Assembly (NCBI GenBank): GCA_041394185.1
Contig: JAWKIQ010000006.1
Span: 47,548 to 111,547 of the forward strand
DNA from: Acidimicrobiales bacterium
GTDB lineage: Bacteria; Actinomycetota; Acidimicrobiia; Acidimicrobiales; Poriferisodalaceae
DNA length: 64,000 nucleotides
Reading direction: 5' to 3'
Part shown: positions 49,210 to 56,518 of the stretch, one piece after another
Position numbering within the stretch: the stretch's first letter is position 1
Layout: the number at the start of each line of letters is the position of its first letter
The notes under the pieces: generated by a model
The model's input: the letters and a program-made list of their open reading frames with translations, nothing else
Databases searched by the model: none
What the model was told of the DNA's origin: nothing
Made by a program: the position numbers and the translations under genes

Positions 49210-50955
49210 ATGACCTCTCGAACCGACTATTGCGGCACCCTCACCCGAGCCGACGTGGGCCGCACCGTCACCGTGTGCGGCTGGGTATCCAAGCGCCGCG
49301 AACACGGCGAGCACCTTGCCTTCGTCGACCTGCGCGACCACACCGGAATCGTCCAGTGTGTGGTCGAGGCGGCCCGCGACATCCGCTCCGAGTATGTGCT
49401 GGCCGTCACGGGCACCGTGCGCGAACGGCCCGACGACACCGTTAACGATTCGCTTGCGACCGGCGAGATCGAGATCGGTGAGGCCACCGTCGAGATCCTG
49501 TCGGTGGCAGAGCCGCCTCCGTTCCAGATCGATGGTCGGGTCGAGGTCGACGAGATGATTCGCATCCGCCACCGCTATCTCGACCTGCGCAACTCTCGGA
49601 TGCAGCGCAACCTGCGCACCCGCGCACGGGTCAACTCGGCTATCCGCAGCGCCATGGAAACTCAGGGTTTCGTCGAGATCGAGACCCCGATGCTGATCGC
49701 GTCCACCCCCGAGGGAGCGCGCGACTTCGTGGTTCCCAGCCGCCTGAAGCCTGGCTCGTTCTATGCCCTGCCCCAGAGCCCCCAGCTGTTCAAGCAGCTG
49801 TGCATGGTCGGCGGCATCGACCGCTACTACCAGATGGCGCGTTGCCTTCGAGACGAAGACCTTCGGGCCGACCGACAGTTCGAGTTCATCCAGCTCGACA
49901 TGGAGATGAGCTTTGCTTCGGGCGAGGACGTTCGGGCCTCTGTGTCAGAGGCTGTAGCCGCCGCCACCGAGGCGATCACCGGCGAGCGTCCCACCGATAT
50001 CCCTGAGATGACCTGGCACGAGGCCATGAACCGTTTCGGGTCAGACAAGCCCGACGTGCGTTTCGAGATGGAACTGGCCGAGCTGACCGACCTGTTCGCC
50101 GAGACCGAATTCAAGGCGTTCCAGGCACCCTGCATCAAGGGCATCTGCATGAAGGGCGCGGCCGACGACTTGGGGCGCAACCAGCTCGACAAGCTCACCG
50201 ACAGCGCAAAGCGATGGGGCGCCAAGGGCCTGGTGTGGCTCAAGGTCGGCGAGGGTGGCGAGGTCACCTCGCCCGTCGCCAAGTTCATGACCCAGAGCGA
50301 GATCGACGGTGTGCTCGAGCGCCTGGGCGCACAGGCGGGCGACGTGTGTTTCCTGGTCGCCGACGCATGGCGCCGAACGGTGCACGTGTTGGGTCTGCTG
50401 CGCCTCGAGCTGGGTCGCCCGGCTGTCAACGAGGGCGGTCTCAACTTCTTGTGGGTTGTCGACTTCCCGCTCTTCGAAGACATCGACGACGCAGGCAACC
50501 CGGTTCCGGCCCACCACCCCTTCACCATGCCCCACGCCGAAGACATCGAACTGCTGGCAGCAGCGGGCACCGACCCCCAGCGCCTGCTCGACGTTCGCTC
50601 GCAGGCCTACGACCTGGTGCTGAACGGCTGGGAGTTGGGTTCGGGCTCTGTCCGTATCCATCGCGGCGACATCCAGCAACAGATCTTCGACCTGTTGGGA
50701 ATCGGTTCCGAGGAGGCCCAGCGCAAGTTCGGCTTCCTGCTCGATGCATTCCGTTACGGAGCGCCTCCGCATGCGGGCTTCGCGTTCGGCATCGACCGCC
50801 TGACCGCGCTGCTGTCGGGCGAGGAGAACATCCGCGAGGTCATCGCCTTCCCCAAGACCCAATCGGGCGGCGATCCGCTGACCAATGCGCCCACCCCCAT
50901 CGATGACGCCCAGCTCGACGAGCTGGGCCTCAGAGTGTTGCCGCCTCCGGCCTGA
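49210..50955 (+). CDS. aspS: Aspartyl-tRNA synthetase
   Basis: Bacterial-type AspRS, 581 aa: N-terminal OB fold (GWVSKRREHGEHLAFVDLRD), class-II motifs (PQSPQLFKQLCMVGGIDRYYQMARCLRDED), GAD insertion domain, and C-terminal motif 3 (AGFAFGIDRLTALL). The anticodon-domain segment RREHG has His where discriminating enzymes have Leu, as in non-discriminating AspRS that also charge tRNA-Asn. Whether GatCAB is present cannot be seen here. No clear TANNNT or Shine-Dalgarno precedes the ATG. Confidence 0.95.
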   Translation: MTSRTDYCGTLTRADVGRTVTVCGWVSKRREHGEHLAFVDLRDHTGIVQCVVEAARDIRSEYVLAVTGTVRERPDDTVNDSLATGEIEIGEATVEILSVAEPPPFQIDGRVEVDEMIRIRHRYLDLRNSRMQRNLRTRARVNSAIRSAMETQGFVEIETPMLIASTPEGARDFVVPSRLKPGSFYALPQSPQLFKQLCMVGGIDRYYQMARCLRDEDLRADRQFEFIQLDMEMSFASGEDVRASVSEAVAAATEAITGERPTDIPEMTWHEAMNRFGSDKPDVRFEMELAELTDLFAETEFKAFQAPCIKGICMKGAADDLGRNQLDKLTDSAKRWGAKGLVWLKVGEGGEVTSPVAKFMTQSEIDGVLERLGAQAGDVCFLVADAWRRTVHVLGLLRLELGRPAVNEGGLNFLWVVDFPLFEDIDDAGNPVPAHHPFTMPHAEDIELLAAAGTDPQRLLDVRSQAYDLVLNGWELGSGSVRIHRGDIQQQIFDLLGIGSEEAQRKFGFLLDAFRYGAPPHAGFAFGIDRLTALLSGEENIREVIAFPKTQSGGDPLTNAPTPIDDAQLDELGLRVLPPPA

Positions 50956-50965
50956 GCCGTGGCTG

Positions 50966-51788
50966 CTACGACAGCTGTATAGAAGCGCAGATCTCCAGCA
51001 GTTCGCGGGCCACGTCGTCGACCCTGGGTCATCGGCGATGCCTGGCCCCGAATGCTGGCCCGGCAGCTCAGCCAGGTCGTGTCGTCGACTGGCACCAGTG
51101 TCATTGCATCGGCGCCGGTGACGACGCTGGTGATTCCGTCGACGGTCGCCCACGCAAGCCCCTCGGGATCTGTCGAGCCGTCGACGAGGCGGTCCCACGC
51201 CTGAGTCAGCGATAAGGGCTCGGTGCGCTGGCCGGCGACGCCGATCTGTATGGCGAAAGTGGGTGCGCCGCGGGCCGGTTCGGGGTTGGCGAACACATTC
51301 CCACCGCCGAAGTTGTTTCCCTGGTCTTCGAGAACCTCGGGCAGGTCGATGCGATACGAAACCGAGGCGTCGCCGTTGACCGCTGTCGAATCGTGCACTG
51401 TTCGAGGAGCTTGCACGAAAGCGGCGATGGCCGGGTCGTCATCGAGCGTCGGGTACACCTGCGAAAAGCAGGTCTGCGCCGCTGCGTTGTACGCGCTGCG
51501 CCTTGTTTCATCGATGATGCCGCCCAGTTCTTCGGCAGAGATCAGGTGAGCCACGGCCTCGGCGATGCACGTGGTGTATTCGGGCGGTGATGGATCGTCG
51601 GCGGCCAGGGCTGCTGCCAGCGCGGAGATGTCTTCGGGGGACGGCACACGCGTGGTCGGCGAGGTTGCTTCAACCGCCACACCGTCGCTTACCGGATCGG
51701 CCGTCGAATTGTCGTCCGAACGCGAACAAGCGGCAACAAGCAGCGTTGGCGCCAAGATCGCTGTGAGCAGGCCTGCTCTCGCTTTCAT
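50966..51788 (-). CDS. Lipoprotein of unknown function, apparent frameshift
   Basis: A lipoprotein with lipobox LLVAAC (Cys near residue 21) followed by a Ser/Thr/Asp-rich spacer and a globular domain (YTTCIAEAVAHLISAEELGG; CFSQVYPTLDDDPAIAAFV; WLSCRAS). The main frame runs on for 200 nt inside aspS as nonsense. Removing one C from the CCC run at 51022-51024 switches to a frame ending VDDVARELLEICASIQLS and a stop at 50966, 11 nt from the aspS stop, giving about 273 aa. ATG 51788 follows TAGCGT (51797-51802 on this strand) by 8 nt. Confidence 0.65.
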
Positions 51789-51796
51789 AGGCGCCA

Positions 51797-51802
51797 ACGC
51801 TA
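51797..51802 (-). promoter_or_regulatory. TANNNT -10 element for the lipoprotein gene
   Basis: On the minus strand TAGCGT lies 8 nt upstream of the ATG at 51788; no Shine-Dalgarno. Confidence 0.45.
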
Positions 51803-51818
51803 CCCAGTTGCCTACTGT

Positions 51819-52892
51819 TCAGACGCTCACCAAGTCTTTGGTGGATACGTCTGGGCTCTCTTCGAGGCCGGCGTCGAAGCGAAGTTCTTCGCCTTGCCCG
51901 CTGTCGTGTTCGTGCTCTACGTGTGGTTCGAGAGCGTCACCACGACCGAAGAGACCAAATGTGCCTGCCAGTGCCAGCAGCAGGCTGCCGCCGATCAGCG
52001 CCCAAACCAGGTTGGACATGTCGACCGGCTTGATCGTGTCGTAGTTCTCGAGGTTCTGATCGAACACCGTCGCCATCTCGTCGAACGAGGCGAGCGCTTC
52101 TGGCATCGTCGCCAACGCCTGGGCGGTGGCGGGGAACGAGTTCTCGAGGAAGGCGTTCAGCTGGTCGGGGGTGAGCTGCATGGCTTCGGCCAGCCCGGGC
52201 AGCATCGATGTCGACATCTCGTTGCCCATCGCTCCCAGCACTGCCAGGCCACCCTGCGCCTGCTGAACGGTTTCGGTTGTGTAGACCGGCTTCAGAGCAG
52301 CGTTCAGGTCGTCGGCGTCTGATGCCTTCGACGGCATCGCCATGGCAAACGTCGCGACTATCACCACAACTCCCAACACCAGGGCTGCTGTCGATGTGAA
52401 CTTCACGTGGCCGGCGATGGCCCAGATGCCAAGCCCCAGCGCTGCGAGCCCGAACACGAAGAACCCCCAAGGCACCGTCTGGGCGACCACGTTCGATGTC
52501 GGTATCGCATCGGCGGACTCGAAGTTCGACTGCTGTTGATCCAGCATCGTGACCAGGCCGCCAAACTCGGTGGTCAGCTGTGGCAGAGCCGCCATGCCCT
52601 GAGCGGTGGCGGGGTATTGGTCGGCCATGAAGGCCTGCAGTTGCTCTGGGCTCATCTGTAGGGCGAGCGACAGAGCGGGCACCAGCTGGGTCTGGAACTC
52701 TTCACCAGCAGCGGCCAACCCTTCTATCCCAGCCTGATATCCCTGGATCGATTCGTCCTGCATCACCGGCCGAAAGTCGGTGGTGAGCGCCTCGAAGTCG
52801 GTCCCTACGCGGAACAGGTTCTGGGTGAGGGTCAAGATGATGAAGGCTGCTCCTACTACGGCGACAAGCCCTCCGACGATGAAGCGTCGCAT
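51819..52892 (-). CDS. Four-TM membrane protein with duplicated extracytoplasmic domain
   Basis: A 357-aa protein: TM1 (residues 5-22), a helical domain of about 110 residues, two adjacent TMs (about 140-160 and 168-186), a second similar helical domain, and TM4 (about 300-320) before an acidic tail. The domains are internal copies: MSPEQLQAFMADQYPATAQGM and LTPDQLNAFLENSFPATAQAL align. AGGAGGAG immediately precedes ATG 52892 on the minus strand, fixing the start; the upstream extension is rejected. Family not recognised. The stop lies 30 nt before the lipoprotein start, so the two may be co-transcribed. Confidence 0.75.
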   Translation of the reverse strand: MRRFIVGGLVAVVGAAFIILTLTQNLFRVGTDFEALTTDFRPVMQDESIQGYQAGIEGLAAAGEEFQTQLVPALSLALQMSPEQLQAFMADQYPATAQGMAALPQLTTEFGGLVTMLDQQQSNFESADAIPTSNVVAQTVPWGFFVFGLAALGLGIWAIAGHVKFTSTAALVLGVVVIVATFAMAMPSKASDADDLNAALKPVYTTETVQQAQGGLAVLGAMGNEMSTSMLPGLAEAMQLTPDQLNAFLENSFPATAQALATMPEALASFDEMATVFDQNLENYDTIKPVDMSNLVWALIGGSLLLALAGTFGLFGRGDALEPHVEHEHDSGQGEELRFDAGLEESPDVSTKDLVSV

Positions 52893-53034
52893 TTCTCCTC
52901 CTCGAGAGGAGCGATCCCTGCAACCGGCCCAAATCGGGCGGTCCCAGCCGGTCCGCCCCCCCAAATAGTTCTTTGTGTGCACCATGCAGGCAATGGCGCA
53001 GCTTCAACAGGGCATTTGTTCCCGGATTGGTCGC

Positions 53035-53040
53035 TAAGTT
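53035..53040 (+). promoter_or_regulatory. TANNNT -10 element for rarA
   Basis: TAAGTT lies 9 nt upstream of the ATG at 53050; no Shine-Dalgarno. Confidence 0.45.
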
Positions 53041-53049
53041 GGCCAGCAC

Positions 53050-54363
53050 ATGGACGATCTCTTCGCAAGCGCAGCCGCCGACGCCCTCGAGCGTCGGGCC
53101 CCTCTGGCCGCCCGGCTGCGGCCGCGCAGCCTCGACGATGTCGTCGGCCAGGGGCACCTGCTCGACACCGGCCGTCCGCTGCGTTCGCTGATCGAAGCCG
53201 ACCGTCTGACGTCGATCATCTTGTGGGGGCCGCCCGGCTGCGGCAAGACAACCCTGTCGCGGCTGATCGCCAACCACACCGCCAAACACTTCGAGACCCT
53301 TTCGGCGGTGTCGGCCTCGGTCAAAGACGTGCGGGCAGTCATCGAGGCAGCCCGCGCCCGGCTCGGCGAGAGGGGTGTTGGAACCATCTTGTTCCTCGAC
53401 GAGGTGCATCGCTTCAACAAGAGCCAGCAGGACGCACTGCTGCCATCCGTCGAGGACGGACTGCTGGTGCTGATCGGTGCCACCACCGAAAATCCCTACT
53501 TCGAGGTCAATGCACCGCTGCTCAGCCGGTCGAACCTGTTTCGCCTCCGACAGCTCGACACTCCAGACGTGGTCGAGGTGTTGCGCAAGGGCCTGGCGGT
53601 AGAGGGGGTCGACTCCACAGACGACGCTCTTGTTCACATCGCCGAGCGCGCCGACGGCGACGCCAGGAGGGCGTTGACGGCGCTGGAAGTCGCCGTCGTA
53701 CTTGCTCGCCAGGCGGGCTCCAAGACCATTGCGCTCGAGCACGCCGAAGTGGCGCTCGATTCGCGGGCGCTGCGCTATGGCAGCGACGAGCACTACGACG
53801 TGGTGTCTGCCTTCATTAGGAGCATCAGAGGCAGCGACCCGGACGCCGGCCTGTACTGGTTGGCTCGCATGGTCGAGGCAGGCGAAGACGCTCGCTTCAT
53901 AGCCAGACGTCTGGTGATTCTGGCCAGCGAAGACATCGGCATGGCCGACCCGATGGCCCTGGTGGTGGCCAACGCTGCCGCCCACGCGGTCGAGTTCGTG
54001 GGTCTGCCCGAGGCCGGCCACAACCTTGCCCAGGCCGTGGTTCACCTGGCGACGGCGCCCAAGAGCAACCGCACCGCCAGAGGCTGGTGGGCCGCCATTG
54101 CCGACGTGAAGGCGGGCAAGGGGCGCGAGGTTCCCATTCACCTTCGAGATGGGCACTACAAGGGAGCCAAATCGCTGGGCCACGGCAAGGGGTATGCGTA
54201 CCCTCACGATGAGCCTGCGGGCTGGGTGGCTCAGCAGTACCGCCCCGACGAGGTCGCCGACGCCGTGTACTACGAACCGTCGGCGCATGGGTTCGAGGCC
54301 GAGGTCGCGCAGCTCTTGGAGGCCCGACGAGGCGATAGTTTGGCGGGCGATGAGCGCATCTGA
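53050..54363 (+). CDS. rarA: Replication-associated recombination protein A (AAA+)
   Basis: RarA/MgsA-type clamp-loader-like AAA+ ATPase acting at stalled forks; 437 aa. Walker A WGPPGCGKTTL (near residue 60), Walker B ILFLDEVHRFNKSQQDALLP, sensor I GATTENPYF, and the C-terminal tetramerisation region (RRLVILASEDIGMADP, GLPEAGHNLAQAVVHLA, HLRDGHYKGAKSLGHGKGY) are complete. It follows aspS at a distance, as in many actinobacteria. Confidence 0.94.
   Translation: MDDLFASAAADALERRAPLAARLRPRSLDDVVGQGHLLDTGRPLRSLIEADRLTSIILWGPPGCGKTTLSRLIANHTAKHFETLSAVSASVKDVRAVIEAARARLGERGVGTILFLDEVHRFNKSQQDALLPSVEDGLLVLIGATTENPYFEVNAPLLSRSNLFRLRQLDTPDVVEVLRKGLAVEGVDSTDDALVHIAERADGDARRALTALEVAVVLARQAGSKTIALEHAEVALDSRALRYGSDEHYDVVSAFIRSIRGSDPDAGLYWLARMVEAGEDARFIARRLVILASEDIGMADPMALVVANAAAHAVEFVGLPEAGHNLAQAVVHLATAPKSNRTARGWWAAIADVKAGKGREVPIHLRDGHYKGAKSLGHGKGYAYPHDEPAGWVAQQYRPDEVADAVYYEPSAHGFEAEVAQLLEARRGDSLAGDERI
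54336..54341 (+). promoter_or_regulatory. TANNNT -10 element inside rarA for the DUF948 gene
   Basis: TAGTTT lies 8 nt upstream of the ATG at 54350, within the rarA coding sequence. Confidence 0.35.
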
Positions 54364-54712
54364 CCTCGCCGCCGTCATCGTCACCATCGCCGCCATCGCA
54401 TCGGTCACCGCACTGGTGATGGTGCTGGTGGGTCTGCAGCGCACTCTGGTCGACCTCCGCGAGGCCGCCAGGGCGCTGGTCGACGAGGCCGTGCCGGCTG
54501 TTGCCGAGCTTCGGGCCACCCTCGAGCGTGCCGACGTCGACCTCGAGCGGCTCGATTCCGTCCTCGACACCGCCGAAACGCTGTCGAGCACGGTCGAGTC
54601 GGCCAGCCGGGTGGCCCAGGCCACCGTGACCAATCCGGCCATCAAGGCGAGGGCCGCGGCATCGGGCCTGAAGGGTGTCGTGCGAGGCCTGGCCGGTAGG
54701 GCAGCGCGCTGA
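54350..54712 (+). CDS. DUF948 family protein
   Basis: A 120-aa protein with one N-terminal transmembrane helix (residues 5-28) and a long amphipathic helix (LVDLREAARALVDEAVPAVAELRATLERADVDLERLDSV region, about 30-95) of the DUF948 type. It overlaps the rarA end by 14 nt and the next gene by one base. DUF948 genes regularly follow rarA in actinobacteria; function unknown. Confidence 0.78.
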   Translation: MSASDLAAVIVTIAAIASVTALVMVLVGLQRTLVDLREAARALVDEAVPAVAELRATLERADVDLERLDSVLDTAETLSSTVESASRVAQATVTNPAIKARAAASGLKGVVRGLAGRAAR

Positions 54713-54915
54713 TGTTCAGGAGGGTGTTCTGGATGGCCATCGGTGCCACGCTCGGAGCCTCGAGCTGGGCCTATGCCAACAAGCGCGTGCGGCGCACCAT
54801 CGAGCGTTACGCACCGCCCGAGGTGCGCGACCGTCTGGCCACCAAGTTCAAGACCGCCGTGGCCGAGGGGCGCGAGGCCATGGCCGCCAAGGAGCGCGAG
54901 CTGCGCGGTCGCTGA
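54712..54915 (+). CDS. DUF6167-like small membrane protein
   Basis: A 67-aa protein opening MFRRVFWMAIGATLGASSWAY, a single membrane segment, then a basic helical tail. It matches the short DUF6167 proteins found between the DUF948 gene and alaS in actinobacteria. ATG 54712 shares a base with the previous stop. alaS does not follow here: the conserved order ends at this gene. Confidence 0.7.
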   Translation: MFRRVFWMAIGATLGASSWAYANKRVRRTIERYAPPEVRDRLATKFKTAVAEGREAMAAKERELRGR

Positions 54916-54928
54916 CGGCCCGGCCGTT

Positions 54929-55309
54929 CTGCACGTATCGATCGAAGCCGAACGTTCGACATTCGCTGCTGGCGCATCGGTGCCCCTCTCGGTTGCGGCG
55001 CCTGACCTGGCAGCCGATCTCGTGATCAGCTCCAGCATCAACGTGACCTGCTGGACCGGCGAACACTGGGTTGCCGCATGGCAGACCACCATCGACGGGC
55101 AAGACCCGCGGCTGTCTAATCCGAACGAGACGATGATGACGATGCATGCCGACGCCGTGCCGCTGCCCGTCGATGTCGAGATCCGCATTCCGAACCAGAC
55201 CGAACCGGGCATGTATCGGGCGTGGTTGTCAGGCTGGTGCTTGTCGTGCGAGAGGCCAGAGCATCTCAGTTTGGTTGTCGACTTCGAGGTTGTCGTCGCC
55301 CGACCCTGA
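54929..55309 (+). CDS. Small beta-sandwich protein, start codon unclear
   Basis: The frame from about 54920 to 55309 encodes a plausible immunoglobulin-like domain (LHVSIEAERSTFAAGASVPLSV, then INVTCWTGEHWVAAWQTTIDG and IPNQTEPGMYRAWLSGW). No ATG, GTG or TTG is available before GTG 54980; using that would cut off the first strand. CTG 54929 is the placeholder start given here. The frame may be a fragment, use a rare start, or be affected by an indel. Function unknown. Confidence 0.45.
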   Translation: MHVSIEAERSTFAAGASVPLSVAAPDLAADLVISSSINVTCWTGEHWVAAWQTTIDGQDPRLSNPNETMMTMHADAVPLPVDVEIRIPNQTEPGMYRAWLSGWCLSCERPEHLSLVVDFEVVVARP

Positions 55310-55434
55310 TCAGCCGGCCACCCGATTGCGGCTGGGCGAACGTCGCCGCGGACGCGTGGTGGCTACTGGTCGTATCAGCGCTGACACCTACTGTGCTGTT
55401 TCTTTATCAATAGAGACTGTCCCACCCCTTCAGT

Positions 55435-55461
55435 AGGCTTTCGATCACAGATCGAAAGCCT
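55435..55461. repeat. Perfect 12-bp hairpin upstream of the HNH gene
   Basis: AGGCTTTCGATC (55435-55446) and GATCGAAAGCCT (55450-55461) form a perfect stem with a 3-nt loop in the 195-bp gap before the HNH gene. No T tract follows on either strand, so it is not a standard terminator. Nothing else is evident in the gap apart from the HNH ribosome site. Confidence 0.6.
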
Positions 55462-55504
55462 GTTCGACCCGCTGGGTGAGACAAGAACAAAGAGGGGAGC
55501 ATTC

Positions 55505-56518
55505 ATGGTGGAACCAGCGATCTACACGACACAAGAACTCGACGTTTGTCGTCGGGAAGCCGACCTGCTGATCGAAACCGGCCGCCGTATCACCCAAGCC
55601 CACTATCGGCTTGTTGTCGGGTGCGCCGAGTTTGCTGATGGGCCGGTGTGGATCGCAGACGGACAACCATCGGCCGCGCACTGGCTGGCCCCACGCCTCG
55701 ACGCCTGCGCATCCACGGTTCGTGACTGGATACGCGTAGGCCGCGCTCTGCGCGTTCTTCACGCGTCCGCGGCGGCGTTCCAAACCGGTGAGCTCTCCTA
55801 CAGCAAAGCCCGGGCGCTCGTGTCTATAGCCACACCCGCCAACGAAACCGAACTATTGGAAATCGCACGCACCACACCAGCAGCAGACATCGCCAAAGCA
55901 TTCGCACGCTGGTCACAACAACACGAAGACCACACTGTCATCGACAACCGCCACCGGCGCTCACGCGCCATGCGCACCCGCACCGAACCAGACGGCACCG
56001 TCTCAATCAGCCTGCGACTCCCACCCCTACAAGCCGGCGTGCTCGAACGCGCCGTCGAGGCACAGGTCATGCGACGCAAACTCGAACGCGAACCCGACGG
56101 CACCTGGCCCACCCTCGCCCAACAACGCGCCGACGCCCTAACCGAACTAGTCACATCGAACGCGAACCACCGATTCGAGATCCTCATACACGTAGACCAC
56201 ACCGGCTGCCGGTTCCCCAACGGAACACCACTCACCAACAGCGCCGTCGCAGGCCTTCTCGACCAGGCAGCCGTTCGACTCATCGTCCACGACCTGGCCG
56301 GAAACCCCGTCAACGCGTCAGACGCCAGACGACGACCAACCATCCGCCAGCAACGCACCACCCAAACCGAACAACCCGCATGCACCCAATGCGGAACCAC
56401 CCACCTACCCAACATCCACCACACCACCCCACACGCACAAACCGGCCACACCCGAACCGACCAACTCCAAACCCTCTGCACACCCTGCCACCGCAAACAC
56501 CACAAAGGCGGCCGCTAG
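55505..56518 (+). CDS. DUF222 / 13E12-type HNH endonuclease
   Basis: A 337-aa member of the 13E12 repeat family: an N-terminal DUF222 helical region (VVEPAIYTTQELDVCRREADLLI onward, residues 1-260) and a C-terminal HNH nuclease with zinc cysteines (CTQCGTTHLPNIHHTTPHA, then LCTPCHRKHHKGG). AGAGGGGAG gives a strong ribosome site 5 nt before ATG 55505, unlike the leaderless neighbours. The plus strand becomes strongly A/C-rich and G-poor from about 55850 to the end, unlike flanking genes, which suggests acquisition. Its TAG stop lies in a CTAG shared with the convergent gene. Confidence 0.85.
   Translation: MVEPAIYTTQELDVCRREADLLIETGRRITQAHYRLVVGCAEFADGPVWIADGQPSAAHWLAPRLDACASTVRDWIRVGRALRVLHASAAAFQTGELSYSKARALVSIATPANETELLEIARTTPAADIAKAFARWSQQHEDHTVIDNRHRRSRAMRTRTEPDGTVSISLRLPPLQAGVLERAVEAQVMRRKLEREPDGTWPTLAQQRADALTELVTSNANHRFEILIHVDHTGCRFPNGTPLTNSAVAGLLDQAAVRLIVHDLAGNPVNASDARRRPTIRQQRTTQTEQPACTQCGTTHLPNIHHTTPHAQTGHTRTDQLQTLCTPCHRKHHKGGR

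Noticed and set aside
52702..55212. 836-aa minus-strand open frame opposite rarA and DUF948
   Set aside because: It covers the RarA Walker motifs in antisense and shows no domain; a shadow frame.
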